DNA of 41,172 bases from Cylindrodendrum hubeiense (GCA_014621425.1 JAANBB010000366.1:1-41172), one strand, 5' to 3'; counted from the stretch's first letter, positions 21,288 through 31,931 are shown. Notes: a model not told the origin generated them from the sequence alone. Program-made: numbers and translations.

Positions 21288-22921
21288 ATGGCCGAACGCT
21301 GGGATCGTGACCGCTTCATGTACGAGCGGAGCCGTGATCAGAGCCGTGACCAGAGCCGGGATCAGAGCCGGGATCAGGGCCGGTTCGACGATGAGCGACA
21401 CTACATGCGTGGCGGACGAGATGGCCGTGATCGCTCAGATGATCGACAAGAACGCCGTGTCAACCGCACCTTTGACGATGACGACACGGTTCGCGACCGC
21501 CGCTATTACGGCGAAGAGCCCCGGCCCCTGCCTCGCCGCGAGGCTCCCGGACCGGAATACACACGCCGAGTCGTACTAGAAAAGGAGCGAGAGCGAGACG
21601 CTCCTCGCCGTCCTGGATTCTTGCGCCGCCAGTCCTCCCTTGACACATTTGATCGTCGTCCATCTCGCATCTTTCACGAGCACGACGAGTTGCCACCTCC
21701 TGCCCGCCGTGAGGACATCCGCCGGGACGACTACCGGGCTCCTCCATATACCCCCATTCCTCTTCCCAAGGCTCGTGGACTGCCCCCACCTCGCCGCTTT
21801 CCCGACCAGGGATTCTACGATGACATCAAGGTCGCCGAGCCTGACCACTATGGCGATGACGACTTCCGGCCATACCCCGATCGCGTCCGCGAACGTGAGT
21901 ATTCCCGAACCACCCGGAGACGCGACCACAGCCGGGAATCCTTTTCTACCCGAACTCGATCCCAGCGAAGTAGCTCTATCTCTTCGTCCACCTCTAGCCA
22001 CTCCTCCAGCAGCAGTGGAGGCACCACCGTGCGGAGTGAGTACCCCAAGAAGGGCAAGACTCGCATCCCCGCCAAGCTTGTGTCCAAGCGAGCCCTCATC
22101 GATTTAGGATACCCGTTCTTCGAGGAGGTGAGTCACATTACCTAAAGCACTTCTGAACAATGTAATCTAACTATCGCCAGGGTACCACGATCATTGTGCA
22201 AAAGGCTCTCGGACAGGAGAACATTGATGAGCTGCTGAAGGTTAGCGAGGACTACAAGAAGGGTAAGTCGACCGGTACCTCAAATCATTTCCCACGGATA
22301 GACTAACATATTACTCTTACAGTCGAGTTGGAAATCATTGCCCCCAAGCCCCCAGTCGCTGCGCTTCCTCCTCCTCCTCCTCCCCCGGTTAAAGCCCCGA
22401 TCCCGGCCCCACCACCTCCACCTCCCGTCGCCGAAGTCAAACCAGCTCCTCCTCCACCCGAGCCCGTCCGGGAGAGGCCAGCTCCGCCACCACCGGCTCC
22501 TCCGCCGCCAGTCATCATTGACGCTAGACCGCCGGTTGAAACGTATCTCGAGGAAGAGACGTACATTCGCGAGGAGTCTCCCAGCCGGTCCAGCGACACG
22601 TCAAGCTTCGACTCGCATCACCACCATCACCGCCGCCGCCGCCGTAAGTCTGTTGGCCCACTGGCCATATATGAAAGATCTCGTTCTCGGTCACGAGGCG
22701 GCCATGAGCTCCGCGCCGAGATTCGTGCTCTGGAGCGTGAGCTTGCGCACCGCCCCCGGGGTGGTTCTAAGAATGAGTTGGTGCGCGCTGAGCGACTTCC
22801 TGATGGGCAAGTCGTGATTTACGAGGAGAAACTGGAGAAGGTGGTTGAGCACCACAAGCCAGCTCGGCTTGAGAAGGACAAGAAAGGTAGGATGTCCATC
22901 AGCGTGCCAAAACACCGATAA
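21288..22921 (+). CDS. Arg/Ser- and Pro-rich protein with DUF8035-like core
   Basis: Model: join(21288..22127, 22181..22262, 22323..22921), 506 residues; both introns are GTGAGT/GTAAGT to CAG and keep frame. The start follows atccaccATGG. Residues 15-30 hold four RDQS/G repeats in an N-terminal third dense in R, D, E and Y, followed by an RS/Ser-rich stretch. The conserved core spans the first two junctions: PAKLVSKRALIDLGYPFFEE, then TIIVQKALGQENIDELLKVS (about 260-307). I match this to the fungal DUF8035 family from memory. A proline-rich region (about 313-385), a His then Arg run, and a coiled-coil-like Glu/Arg tail follow. Low complexity and RS content suggest a nuclear or RNP-associated protein. 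Function is unknown. Confidence 0.88.
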
Positions 22922-24143
22922 AGGTGCGCCTTTTTCACCGGTTCGAACTTTGGGGAGCAACGGGCTGACCTGGATCATGCAGGACCTCCTCCGTCCCTCG
23001 TGCGAGCCATGCTCAAAACCCTGACCTGAACGGGCACTACGAAGCAACTCCACAAAATGGACTTGGATGAACGACATACGACTGGCGAAGCGACTTGAAA
23101 TTGATGATTTCCCCTCCTTTTAATGAGGCAGAGGTTGGATCAAATGGGATCTACAAACGAAATAAAGAGCTCACGAATGAGTATATTTACGAAAGAACGT
23201 AACAATGATATGGAAATGATAGAGACGTGTACTGTGATTATGAGTATCACGATTCAATGGCACGACGGATGTACGGGCAAATTTGGTTCCGGTTTGGGTT
23301 CGGCGCAGATATAATGGCGGAAATAGCGATATCAGTAACGACGAAATGACCATCTTCTTTCAATCTTAAAGACTCATTATAAGAAGCACACGTTTGAGAC
23401 AGGCTGTGAATATCCCTCGACCGTAGGTTGCCCCTAAACAGGCAGCTCGGCTCTCGTCACGGATCTAGTATAGATCTGACAGGCGGCTGGTGTGACTCGA
23501 AGATATGATTAAATCACGAGGGTAAACATCTGCGCCACAAGTCTGGGCCTCGTGTTGGCTCAGCTCTGCTGACAGGTGTGCTGGCCGTCTGGGATCTTGC
23601 GAGCCGCGACACCCGTGTCTAAATCGTATTTGCGAACGGGATCGCTAGCTAGATTACGGCATTCTCTGAGACAACTAATTTCCCTTCGCTGCTGTCAAGG
23701 TCATCTGGTACTGCGGGTCTCAGCATGAACTGATACGTGGGGATTTGAGGGTTGCGAGGGGCGGAATGGGTGAGATGGAGGTGTGGTGGGGGCTTTGGTC
23801 ATGCGTGGCTTTTGGTGTTTGTCTCTGGATACGTATATGAAGTGAAGCGTAGCGTCGATAAGATAGTTCAGAATTTCAGATGAGAACTTCACTTCCGAGA
23901 TGATATGAAACAGCACGTTGGCCGACTTGGTAGGAAGGATGTGAGTTCAGAAGCAGTTTGTTTAGTGTGCTTGCTATAAGCCCAATTCTACCTAAATATA
24001 GAAACCTAAAATCCAACTAAACAGTCCTGGGTGTCGTGCAGTAATACCAGTACCTCGCACATATAATCCTCCTCGGTGCACATTCTCCTATGAAATATCA
24101 TGGTATCGTTCGTCTGACATCGATGGAGATGTCTGAAGCTCAT
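22922..24143. other. 1.2-kb spacer between convergent genes
   Basis: The 3' flanks of the DUF8035-like gene (+) and the hydrophobic microprotein (-). No supported coding sequence. A near-palindrome around gatctagtatagatc (about 23463-23477) is the only structure I noticed. Confidence 0.45.
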
Positions 24144-24554
24144 TTACTGAGTCTTCTTCCCCTCGGCAAGGCGGCGTCCCTGAGCTGTGAACCGGACGTA
24201 CGCGAACGCAGCCAATGCACCGATCGAGATGAGCGCGGCATTACCTATTAAATATCACCATTAGCATCAATGACCACTGCAACGATTGACCGACCAAAAA
24301 GTAGTGGGACGGAATGGTGAAGGAGGTGAAGAAAAACGAGGGCGAGATAACGTACCGGCAACAAACTTGCCCACGCCGCCGGCGACATCGATCATCCCTG
24401 ATACGACATCACCCATGAGAGTGAAGAGTCCGGTGATGAAGCCGAAGATGGCCGCTATGGTGGAGTGAATTACGGCATAGGCCGTTGAAAATAGTGAGGC
24501 AAGAAGCTCATAGATGGACTTGATGAAGTCGGAAATCGCTGCGGTGATGGCCAT
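24144..24554 (-). CDS. 99-residue hydrophobic helical protein
   Basis: Model: complement(join(24144..24244, 24356..24554)), 300 nt. Donor GTACGT and acceptor AATAG join a split glycine codon: GKFVAG then NAALISIG. The chosen start, in context CCCATCATGG, opens MAITAAISDFIKSIYELLAS; an in-frame ATG further upstream would add about 19 polar residues. Residues 5-75 are amphipathic and hydrophobic helices with repeated F/I-x-x-I/L spacing, broken by glycines. A final membrane-like helix (ISIGALAAFAYVRF) is followed by a basic tail, GRRLAEGKKTQ. Proteins of this style are common unnamed hypotheticals in Ascomycota. Association with lipid droplets or membranes is inference from composition. No known domain is recognised. 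Confidence 0.8.
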
Positions 24555-24928
24555 GATGGGCGAAATTTCGTTGTAGATGTGTGTTCGACGCTGTGGGTTT
24601 TTTGTTTGCAAGTTGTCTGATTTAGACCTTGTTTGAGAGGTACCTAGACCCTTTTATGATGAGAGCGCGGAACCAAGTCTTGGACCTTTTTTCACTTGGA
24701 GTCGTGACGTCGTCATGCTCATCATGTCGTAGTGTCAATGGCGAGGCCATGTGACGTCATTAAGATGCCAGCCACGGGAACCACGCGACAACCCTTTTAG
24801 GTTGGCTGGGTGGCTATTGGTCTGGAAATCATAGCGTGGGTTAGCGAATCAAAATATTTGAATAGGTGAAATGTGAGTGGTGTCTTCGCAAAAGTTGGTC
24901 GTGGGTGTAAGGTGGTGTTTTGGTGAGG

Positions 24929-24978
24929 GACTTGGGGTAGCTGTCGGATACGGTCGCACATTAGGCACGGTCCTCAGT
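24929..24978. repeat. 50-bp dispersed repeat, copy 1
   Basis: It matches 25662-25711 over 50 bp with six mismatches, five of them transitions. Both copies include ggtcgcacattaggcac. See copy 2. Confidence 0.8.
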
Positions 24979-25210
24979 CGAGGAGGAACCATAACAGGCG
25001 AGGCATTAGGTGGTCCTTGATGAATGTCCACTGGTCTGCGAAGGACTTGTGGGTCAAGAGCACGTCGTCCACGTAATGTTTTGGCAGGGTGCATGTCTCC
25101 AGGAGACACGGGGCTGAGTAGGGAGGGCTCAGTCGCGTCGCGTCGGTCGAAGATACTTGGTAACTTATTAGTCGAGGGTTAGACCGAAGATCATCTTGCT
25201 GGATGCTCAT
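24974..25210 (-). pseudogene. Reverse-transcriptase-like relic
   Basis: A minus-strand open frame contains HYVDDVLLTHKSFADQW, then IKDHLMPRLLW. YVDD (codons at 25075-25064) is the catalytic box of retroelement reverse transcriptases, and the helix after it (S.....W.F....L..L) fits the Ty3/gypsy pattern. Nothing like a full element surrounds it: the frame closes soon after and no LTRs, RNase H or integrase are seen. It sits among short degraded repeats. I read it as a decayed retrotransposon fragment, with moderate doubt since the matching stretch is short. Confidence 0.45.
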
Positions 25211-25661
25211 GTTGGCTCCAACTCAAAGAGTTTACTAGACCCACCATGGTGAGATAGGATAGGGGAGGATGTGTCGAGCTCAGGCTTGAACGAATTCTTG
25301 GATCCCCAAAAACTCAAGTAATTTGAACCCGAGGGTGACGCTGGCAAAAATCACCGCTATCATGGGATATACTCCGACATGATGGTGGATAATAACAAAG
25401 GCCTTGGGCAGGGGGTTAAAACCAGAGCGATAAGTCAGTGTCGTGGATGGAAAAGAAACACAACACTTGGCCGACTACTGCATTTGTTTATATACCTGGA
25501 CACCACCTGTTCTTTCTTTCCTAAGTTCGCGAACTCCAACTCCCTCGGGGAAATTCCATGTTCCAGTCTCCTTCCTACCTTACCCTAAGGGACCCCAAGT
25601 ACACCTACCACTCTCAAGTGAGCCGGATACATGATGATGTGGAGAAAGACGTCATGATCGT

Positions 25662-25711
25662 GACTCGGGGTAGCTGCCGGATATGGTCGCACATTAGGCA
25701 CAGCCCGCAGT
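25662..25711. repeat. 50-bp dispersed repeat, copy 2
   Basis: Direct copy of 24929-24978, 733 bp away. The changes between copies (T/C, T/C, C/T, G/A, T/C and one T/G) are mostly transitions, as repeat-induced point mutation would leave. Confidence 0.8.
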
Positions 25712-25830
25712 AGTGCAATGACCCCAAATCTAAAACAACAAAGAGATGCTCACATTCATTCCATGACATATCCAGACACCCTAACAGCGCTGGAACACGT
25801 TGCTGTCACTAATACATGTCCTATTCAGCA

Positions 25831-25945
25831 ACGCTGTAGCATATGCCCTAACAACGCTGTATCGTATGCCCTAATGTCGCTGTAGCATATGCCCTAATGA
25901 CAATAGCGTACACCCTAATCACGCTGTAGTGTATCATTTAGGGGT
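25831..25945. repeat. Degenerate 22-24-bp minisatellite containing CCCTAA
   Basis: About five imperfect units of type acgctgtagcatatgcccta a(c/t). Units start near 25831, 25854, 25878, 25901 and 25922, and weaker units extend left to about 25785. Each good unit contains CCCTAA, the fungal telomere hexamer, but never in an uninterrupted run. Confidence 0.75.
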
Positions 25946-26480
25946 TATTGCCTAATGCCGCGGACGGGGGTTTTGGACTTGTCTGCAGAACCTGTCATGG
26001 TCTAGAAAGACAGGACCGACCTCTGGGCTGAGTACCGCCTCACTTTAAACTACTTTCTACTGATGAGCCAATGACGGGAGATAGTTGAGCTAGCCGCCGT
26101 ATTTTGGCAGCGGCGGGACGGTAATGGAGACGCTGTTGCAATACAATACCACGCATGTTTCCTTGACATAGGCTTCCGTTTACTTTCTTCTCATGGTGGC
26201 TGTCCAGTGTCATGTGATTGTGGCTCATGTCAATGGCAGCGAAACCGGCCATGGTGATGCCGATGACGAAGAGGTCAGTAACGACGAGGTCAGCAGCAAC
26301 GCGGCTGGAGATGATCATGACAGCAGCACCAGCACGCATACGATCACATAACTAGGCGCTCAATAAATGCAGCATAATAATTAACGCTGGTTTCATACTG
26401 CGTGTGTACTACAGCGATTATTTTCACTATCAAACTACTCTTATTAATCGGAACTTGTTAAATGGCAGCCCCTACCTGGT

Positions 26481-27557
26481 TTAGGTATCTGGAGTCTTAT
26501 AGTGTATAGGCCCTATGGCTGTCGGCAACTCAAAAGCTCTATTTCGCCCAGACTCATATAGTCTGCGAACTCTTCCAGGCTCATCGTGACTCACAGTCGG
26601 GCCTCTTTGTCCATGTTGAGGCAAAAACGCAAGGCTTGACCTCCAGTTTGGATGTAACGGGGATCCTTCGCACCCCAGATCCTGCCACACACGGAATGTG
26701 GCCCAACGGCCACATGCTTCGAGAGAAAAGTCGGTGTGGCAGTAAGGACAGGAGCTTCGCACCTCGAGGCATGGATCTCTAAAGGCCGCATCAACCGTCT
26801 GCAATAGTGCCCGACCATGATCTCCTACCCTTCCGCCCTCCCAGCCGGGGTATGTTGCTATATAGACGTCCAGTCGGTCCATGAAGTATTGGTGAGGACA
26901 TAAATCGATAAAGCCCAAGGTAAGTTGCAATACCATGTGCTTATCAACTTTAGAATAACACAAAACCGACTTGATCAAATATCTCCTGTTGACAATCATA
27001 GGATAAGCTGAAGCTTGGAGCCCAACGAGTCTCAAATTACTAGGGTCATCCTTCGAGTAAGCTGCGTGGTACGGAGCCAGCAGTTGTTCTCGGTATCGCT
27101 GGTATTTAACGCCAATGTTGCTCATACATGTATACTTGAGTGCCAGCTGGATGTTTTGGGTATACAGAACGCAACTCAAGGCATAAGGGATATGAAAACG
27201 CCATTGAGGACAAGATTTGCTGGAGTGGTTGATCAAAGCGTCGCCTTGAGAAACCTTGTGAAGTTTGACACATACATCACATACCCACTTCTTGGGCATA
27301 TCATGAGCGATGCTGGCAAGAAACTCCACAGACTCATGGCGGGAGAGGCCAGCCTCGGTGTTGAGTGACCCGATGAGGGCAATCCGCAGCGCATGGCAGG
27401 TTTGAGAGAGCACGAATTGAGTGTGCCGCGGAAGGTTGTCCTTGATGATGAGGAGGAGCACCTCGACGGGCAGCTGGAGTATTGCGCAATCGCTATTCTG
27501 TTTGCGTCGGTACCGTGTCACCAACCTGATTTTGGACATGAGCTGATGAAGGAACAT
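26481..27557 (-). CDS. F-box protein
   Basis: One uninterrupted frame of 358 residues, starting MFLHQLMSKIR with a C/A-rich leader before it. Residues about 25-65 form an F-box: ILQLPVEVLLLIIKDNLP, then a TCHALR helix. The F-box binds Skp1 and links a target to an SCF ubiquitin ligase. Further on, CDVC (93-96) with later Cys/His and CPYC (270-273) suggest small metal-binding sites, common in the expanded F-box families of Hypocreales. No WD40 or LRR target domain is seen, so the substrate is unknown. It lies in the repeat-bearing island, fitting a lineage-specific accessory gene. The reading frame is intact. Confidence 0.82.
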   Translation of the reverse strand: MFLHQLMSKIRLVTRYRRKQNSDCAILQLPVEVLLLIIKDNLPRHTQFVLSQTCHALRIALIGSLNTEAGLSRHESVEFLASIAHDMPKKWVCDVCVKLHKVSQGDALINHSSKSCPQWRFHIPYALSCVLYTQNIQLALKYTCMSNIGVKYQRYREQLLAPYHAAYSKDDPSNLRLVGLQASAYPMIVNRRYLIKSVLCYSKVDKHMVLQLTLGFIDLCPHQYFMDRLDVYIATYPGWEGGRVGDHGRALLQTVDAAFRDPCLEVRSSCPYCHTDFSLEACGRWATFRVWQDLGCEGSPLHPNWRSSLAFLPQHGQRGPTVSHDEPGRVRRLYESGRNRAFELPTAIGPIHYKTPDT

Positions 27558-27999
27558 AGCTTTAGAGAGGTTGGTGGTAGAATTGGGGTTGGAGAGTATT
27601 AGAGTGATTGATGCAGGCTGTGGCGAGTTAGTGTGGGATAAATTGCTGGGCGATTAGCAAAAGGCTCTGGTTGGCACTGGTAGGAACTCGGGAGTATAAA
27701 TACTTGTTTTACAGGAGTTATCAGGGTCATGGCATCTGATGAATACCCGTGGTCATAATGGTTATGTCCCGGCTCTACAGGTGTTACCATGAACCTAACA
27801 TACACTTCCTGTGGTTGAAGACCAAGATAGATTAAGGTTCAAAAGTGCCAAAAGAGACCGTGTGCTCCAATTTTATGGCATTCTAGGAGGTAAATAAGAG
27901 CTGTCCTTATTACTAAACACCCCCAAAGACTAAGAGGCTCTGGATATCGACTCAATTAAAGCCAGGCTAGCGTAACAACTCCCGGGCACGGTGAAGACG
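27558..27999. other. Upstream region of the F-box gene
   Basis: Promoter side of the minus-strand F-box gene. No further feature supported. Confidence 0.4.
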
Positions 28000-28112
28000 A
28001 ATATGTCGGGGGTGGCAGCTTGCACGCCTCGCGGATCAGCGCCAGTAGGTCCTCGTGGAATAAGTGGAGCAGATATGATTTGGCAACACTCTCGGCTGCC
28101 TCGATTCTAGAA
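28000..28112 (-). pseudogene. Possible histone-fold (H3-like) exon relic
   Basis: On the minus strand, after a splice-acceptor-like TCTTCTAG, a frame reads IEAAESVAKSYLLHLFHEDL and then LALIREACKL. This resembles the long central helix of histone H3-type folds (EAxxxYLVxLFEDxxLxAI). The typical end of H3 (a PKD..LARR-type motif) is missing; the frame continues as unrelated sequence to a stop. No partner exon was found. It is either a decayed histone-fold gene piece or coincidence. Confidence 0.3.
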
Positions 28113-28166
28113 GATAAGATCGGGGTGGCAGAGCAAGGCGGTTGAGTTTAATTCATTATAAAACGA

Positions 28167-28225
28167 CCAAGGTAGTGGGCTCACCAAGGTAGTGGGCTCA
28201 CCAAGGTAGTGGGCTCACCAAGGTA
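28167..28225. repeat. 17-bp tandem repeat, three and a half perfect copies
   Basis: The unit ccaaggtagtgggctca occurs at 28167-28183, 28184-28200 and 28201-28217, followed by ccaaggta. It ends 260 bp before the monooxygenase start. Confidence 0.92.
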
Positions 28226-28484
28226 CCACCGTCAGAACTAGATGCTCCACTCCGCCCCCACCGGCGACGATGCGGGGGAGGTGGATTGCCGTTCGGCTCC
28301 GTTCCGTCGGTTCGGTTCAGACCAACTCGGCAGGACGACTCGGTCGACCATGGCCAACTTCTAAGCTTGAAGTATTAAAATATGGCACTTGTAGCTGAAT
28401 CAATCTCTCATGAATATTGTTGTAGGGTGATTGCGTCAATTCTTGGGTCAATTCATCTTTCTCACGCTCCTCTACAATCCTCAC

Positions 28485-29779
28485 ATGATGGGTAGTCAAC
28501 CTGAGATGCACGTCGTCATTGTGGGCGGCGGTATTGCCGGCCTCGCAACGGTAACCACCCACCGTTGACAGCGAGAAGCTCAGCTAACTAACACGCGAAG
28601 GCAATTGCCCTCCGATCCCCCAGCCGCAGAATCACGATTCTCGAACGCTCGCGCATGGTCCGCGAAGTCGGCGCCCTGCTTTCCCTGCAGCCCAATGCTA
28701 CCAAGATCGTCAGCAAATGGGGCATCGACTCGTTTCTCGCCGCGGCAGAACCGATGCCCGACCGAGCGTTTCGCATGTTCAATACAGATGGTGAGCTCGT
28801 GAGAGAGATGAATCTCGACAAGAAGCAGTTTGGTGCCGACAGAGTCATGTACCACCGTCAGGATCTCTCCTTGTCGCTGAAGAACGCGGCTGTCTGCCCT
28901 GATTTGCCTGGCAGCCCGGCCGAGATTCGAACTTCGAGCCAGGTGGTTAGTGTAGACTGCGAGGGAGGAATTGTGACGTTGGAGAGCGGCGAGACCCTTC
29001 GGGGAGACGTCATTATCGGCGCGGATGGCGTTCACAGTGCCGTCCGGACAGCTGTCTTAGGCGAGGAGCAGAAAGCTATCCCGACGGGGATCTCTGCGTA
29101 CCGAATGCTCATCCCCACCGAGAAGTTGGGCAACTTGTCCGCTCCGAAAAAGCTACTCGACCCGCTAGACCCGTCGACAACCATGGTCATCGGCCACGAC
29201 CGACGAGTCATCATGGGTCCCGGTCGCGGGGCCAAGATGTACGGCATCGTTGCGCTGGTACCGGACGAGAAGATGGCCGAGACCAGCTCGAGCGATAGCT
29301 GGGTCGAGGAGGGTAGCATTGAGAAGCTACGCGAGGCCTACGCTGACTTCCCAGCCTGGCTGCATGAGATCTTTGTCGCGGCGCCGGACATTGGACTCTG
29401 GCAGCTGCGCGACATCGACCCGCTGCCACGCTGGGTCCGGGGCCGCACCATCCTGATCGGCGATGCGGCGCACGCAATGCTCCCGACGCAGGGCCAGGGT
29501 GCGTCGCAGAGCATCGAGGACGCCGAGGCGCTCCGGGCGTTTCTGGGGGCGTCGCCGGCCAAGGAAGACGTGCAGGCGGCGCTGGAGCGGGTGTTTGCGG
29601 CGCGGTCGGAGCGGGCGGGCCTGATACAGAAGTACAGCCGGGAGCAGGCAAGGCCAGGGACGGACGCAGCGAGCAAGGAGGTAAAGTTGGATCCCGGGCA
29701 GTTTATGAAGTATAACTGCGACTACGAGGGAGCGGCGGACTGGGAAGAGAGACAGAAACGTGGAGAGGCCACCGTGTAG
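28485..29779 (+). CDS. FAD-dependent aromatic-ring monooxygenase (salicylate hydroxylase-like)
   Basis: Model: join(28485..28550, 28601..29779), 414 residues. The 50-bp intron (GTAACC, gctaac, GAAG) splits the FAD-binding motif in frame. GxGxxG is VIVGGGIAGLA (11-21), the class A flavoprotein dinucleotide fold. The DG motif is GADGVHSAVR (from 162) and the second FAD motif is GDAAHAMLPTQGQGAS (from 309); all three are intact. These are NAD(P)H-using hydroxylases that insert one oxygen into aromatic or polyketide substrates. The length is typical, and there is no C-terminal membrane helix. No biosynthetic core gene is nearby, so a catabolic or detoxifying role is as likely as a metabolite-tailoring one. 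Two adjacent ATGs (28485 and 28488) are equally possible starts. Confidence 0.92.
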
Positions 29780-31931
29780 GGATGGAGCGGCTCTTCATTG
29801 TATGATGTAGGGAAATAATATTTTGATCATATAAGTGCACACCATCTCTTCCAAGTCTTGATTCTGTTACTCGGCGGGCGGCAGCGTCCAGTCAGACGAA
29901 CTAGGCAGATATTTTGAACGGTATTCATGGCTGGGAAGGACTACAATGGAGGCTAGACCCGGACTCCTCAACGGTGTAATCATGATGTTGGCGTAGTCCA
30001 GTAAGCCCAAAGTCGGATTCCGAATGGACTACGACATTGGACTGTGTTCCGAGTAGCTGATGTTCAGTTGCGGTCGGTGATGAGGTGCTGATGGTCGGCT
30101 GGACTAAAATAGGGTTCTGCGGTAGTTATAGTACTGTGGTAGCATTCACATGCATGCTTATACACCATCACACCATACCAAGGAAACCAGGATGTGGCAG
30201 TGCATTTTCTTCTTCTTTTCTTTTCGAAAGGCTATCTCCCGAGCCTGAATATCCAATGAACAACAGGGCTACTTCTGTGTCGCCGGCAATCGCGTGTCAT
30301 TTGCCCATTCCTTCAATGGGGATGCCAGAGGCATCTGAGCGTGTTGTCTCAAGTTTGAATTAAGGCTAGGCACCGACAATCCAGCAATCTAGCAGTACTC
30401 ACCCAAGTGGCCGGGATTTCAGGATCCCATTCCAGTTCGAAGCTGGTGATATCGGCGTTGGGGCTATTTAGTCAAGCTAGGGTCGCTTACCCAGGGCTGA
30501 AGAGGGATCGACATGGCCTTGTGACTGGGCTGAGGAACAAGACTGCGGACGAGGCTCTGAGTGGAGAGGCCTCCGAAGTAAAGATCGAACTTTTATCAAG
30601 CCCTGCGCATTCATATTGGGTGAGGATCCAGCCGCGTCTGTGGTGCATGACAACATGATGATGCTGCCGTGGATGTGGCTTTGAGGCTGTCTCTGCCATG
30701 GATCTCTGCCACGGACGGTACCGTTTTTTGACACCGGGAAATTCGGCCGCTAGATGTTACCGAGATGAAGATGAAAAGCCGGCACGGAAAGCTCTCCCAA
30801 TGAGAAACTCTTCCAATGGGAAAGTCGGCTCGAGACAAGCCGTGAACACAACTACGAGAGCGTCTAACACGGCATTGCCATGCCGATGCCTGGCCACTGA
30901 CCTGATGAAACTGCTCGACCGGGGGGTCCCATCTGCGCCGCGCCACTGACTCTTGGGCCACCTCACGCCGCCGGGCACCAATGGCGGCAGCCCTGCGGCG
31001 CCTCGCAGGGGCAGTGCCGGCCAGGGCGCTCCGCTAATGCAGCCCGCAACAGGCCACCCCCAGGCCCCAACCCAACTGCCAGCGACCCAGTTTGTGACAG
31101 CCCCTACAGGACGTCTGCCCCAGGGCCTGAGCGGGCGGGCGCGGCGGTTGATTGGGCGGCGGGTAGATCAGTGGGCACTGCCATCGTCCTTTGCACGTCT
31201 GTTTGGGGACAATTTGCTTTGCTTGGCTGCTGCAGCACCAATTTTCGTGTTGTCGCGTTGTTCTTGGCTCTGTGTCTGAGCCTCCTGCGAGTGCCGCGAC
31301 AGCTTCGTGGTTGGATCGTCGCCGTCTGGGCCCGCCTTTGCTCCGTCCTCAGCGTCCGGTGCGCCCTGTGCCTCCCTCGCCGGGCTGAGAATCTTAGCCC
31401 CCGTGGAATACCTTAATTCCTGGAATGGCGTATCTGGTGATATGGTTGGGCGCAAAGACGTGGGCGCCAGGTCATTGCCTGTCATTGCCTGTCATTGCTT
31501 GTCATTGCTTGCAGCATCCAGGTGTAGTACTGGTCGGTGTGCCTCATGTTGATCCCCATCCACGTCTAAAAATGGCCCATCCCTCCTTCCCACTCCTCCG
31601 GTCCGTCTGAGCTCTCGTTTGTCTCTCCTTCCCTCCGACAGTGGTCCTGTGGCTTGCATTTTTTCCCAACGTTCCTTCCGCCCTCAGTCAGGTGGACGAG
31701 CCTCGACCTTTCATTACCCAGACACAGCCATTGTCCCTGTGGTCCTGACTGTAGTCCTCCCTGTCTGCGCCATCTGCGGTGAGCGTCCGACCACTGCACC
31801 GGTGCCATCGCCAAGCCTCGCCATCGTCACCACTACTCTGCTCCGGACAATTGCGCGGTTCCCTACATCATCAAGACCAAGGTCGCTTTGCCTCCCTTGT
31901 CCGCGGCTTCATCGCCCCCTAAGCCATCGCC
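29780..31931. other. 2.15-kb gene-poor region
   Basis: It holds the 3' flank of the monooxygenase and the promoter side of the seven-TM gene. No frame is convincing on either strand. Around 29994-30031 there is an inverted repeat TAGTCCA...TGGACTA. A 10-bp tandem repeat is listed separately. Confidence 0.45.
31471..31510. repeat. 10-bp tandem repeat, four copies
   Basis: The unit gtcattgcct is present twice, then gtcattgctt twice, upstream of the seven-TM gene. Confidence 0.9.

Larger units (their letters stand above)
24555..26480. other. Repeat-bearing intergenic island
   Basis: Apart from the relic and repeats listed, I see no supported gene. The first few hundred bases are the promoter side of the hydrophobic microprotein. 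Two antiparallel short frames at 26040-26339 (-) and 26193-26351 (+) overlap and neither could be chosen. Confidence 0.45.

Noticed and set aside
26040..26351. Antiparallel frames: 99 residues (-, 26339-26040) and 52 residues (+, 26193-26351)
   Set aside because: Both look slightly protein-like (hydrophobic on one strand, acidic Ser/Asp-rich on the other), which is the expected mirror effect. Neither can be preferred without transcripts.
28167..28225. CRISPR-like array
   Set aside because: The copies are directly adjacent with no spacers, and this is a eukaryotic genome; it is a plain tandem repeat.
30611..30961. 116-residue minus-strand open frame
   Set aside because: No domain, no leader, and a balanced competitor on the other strand.
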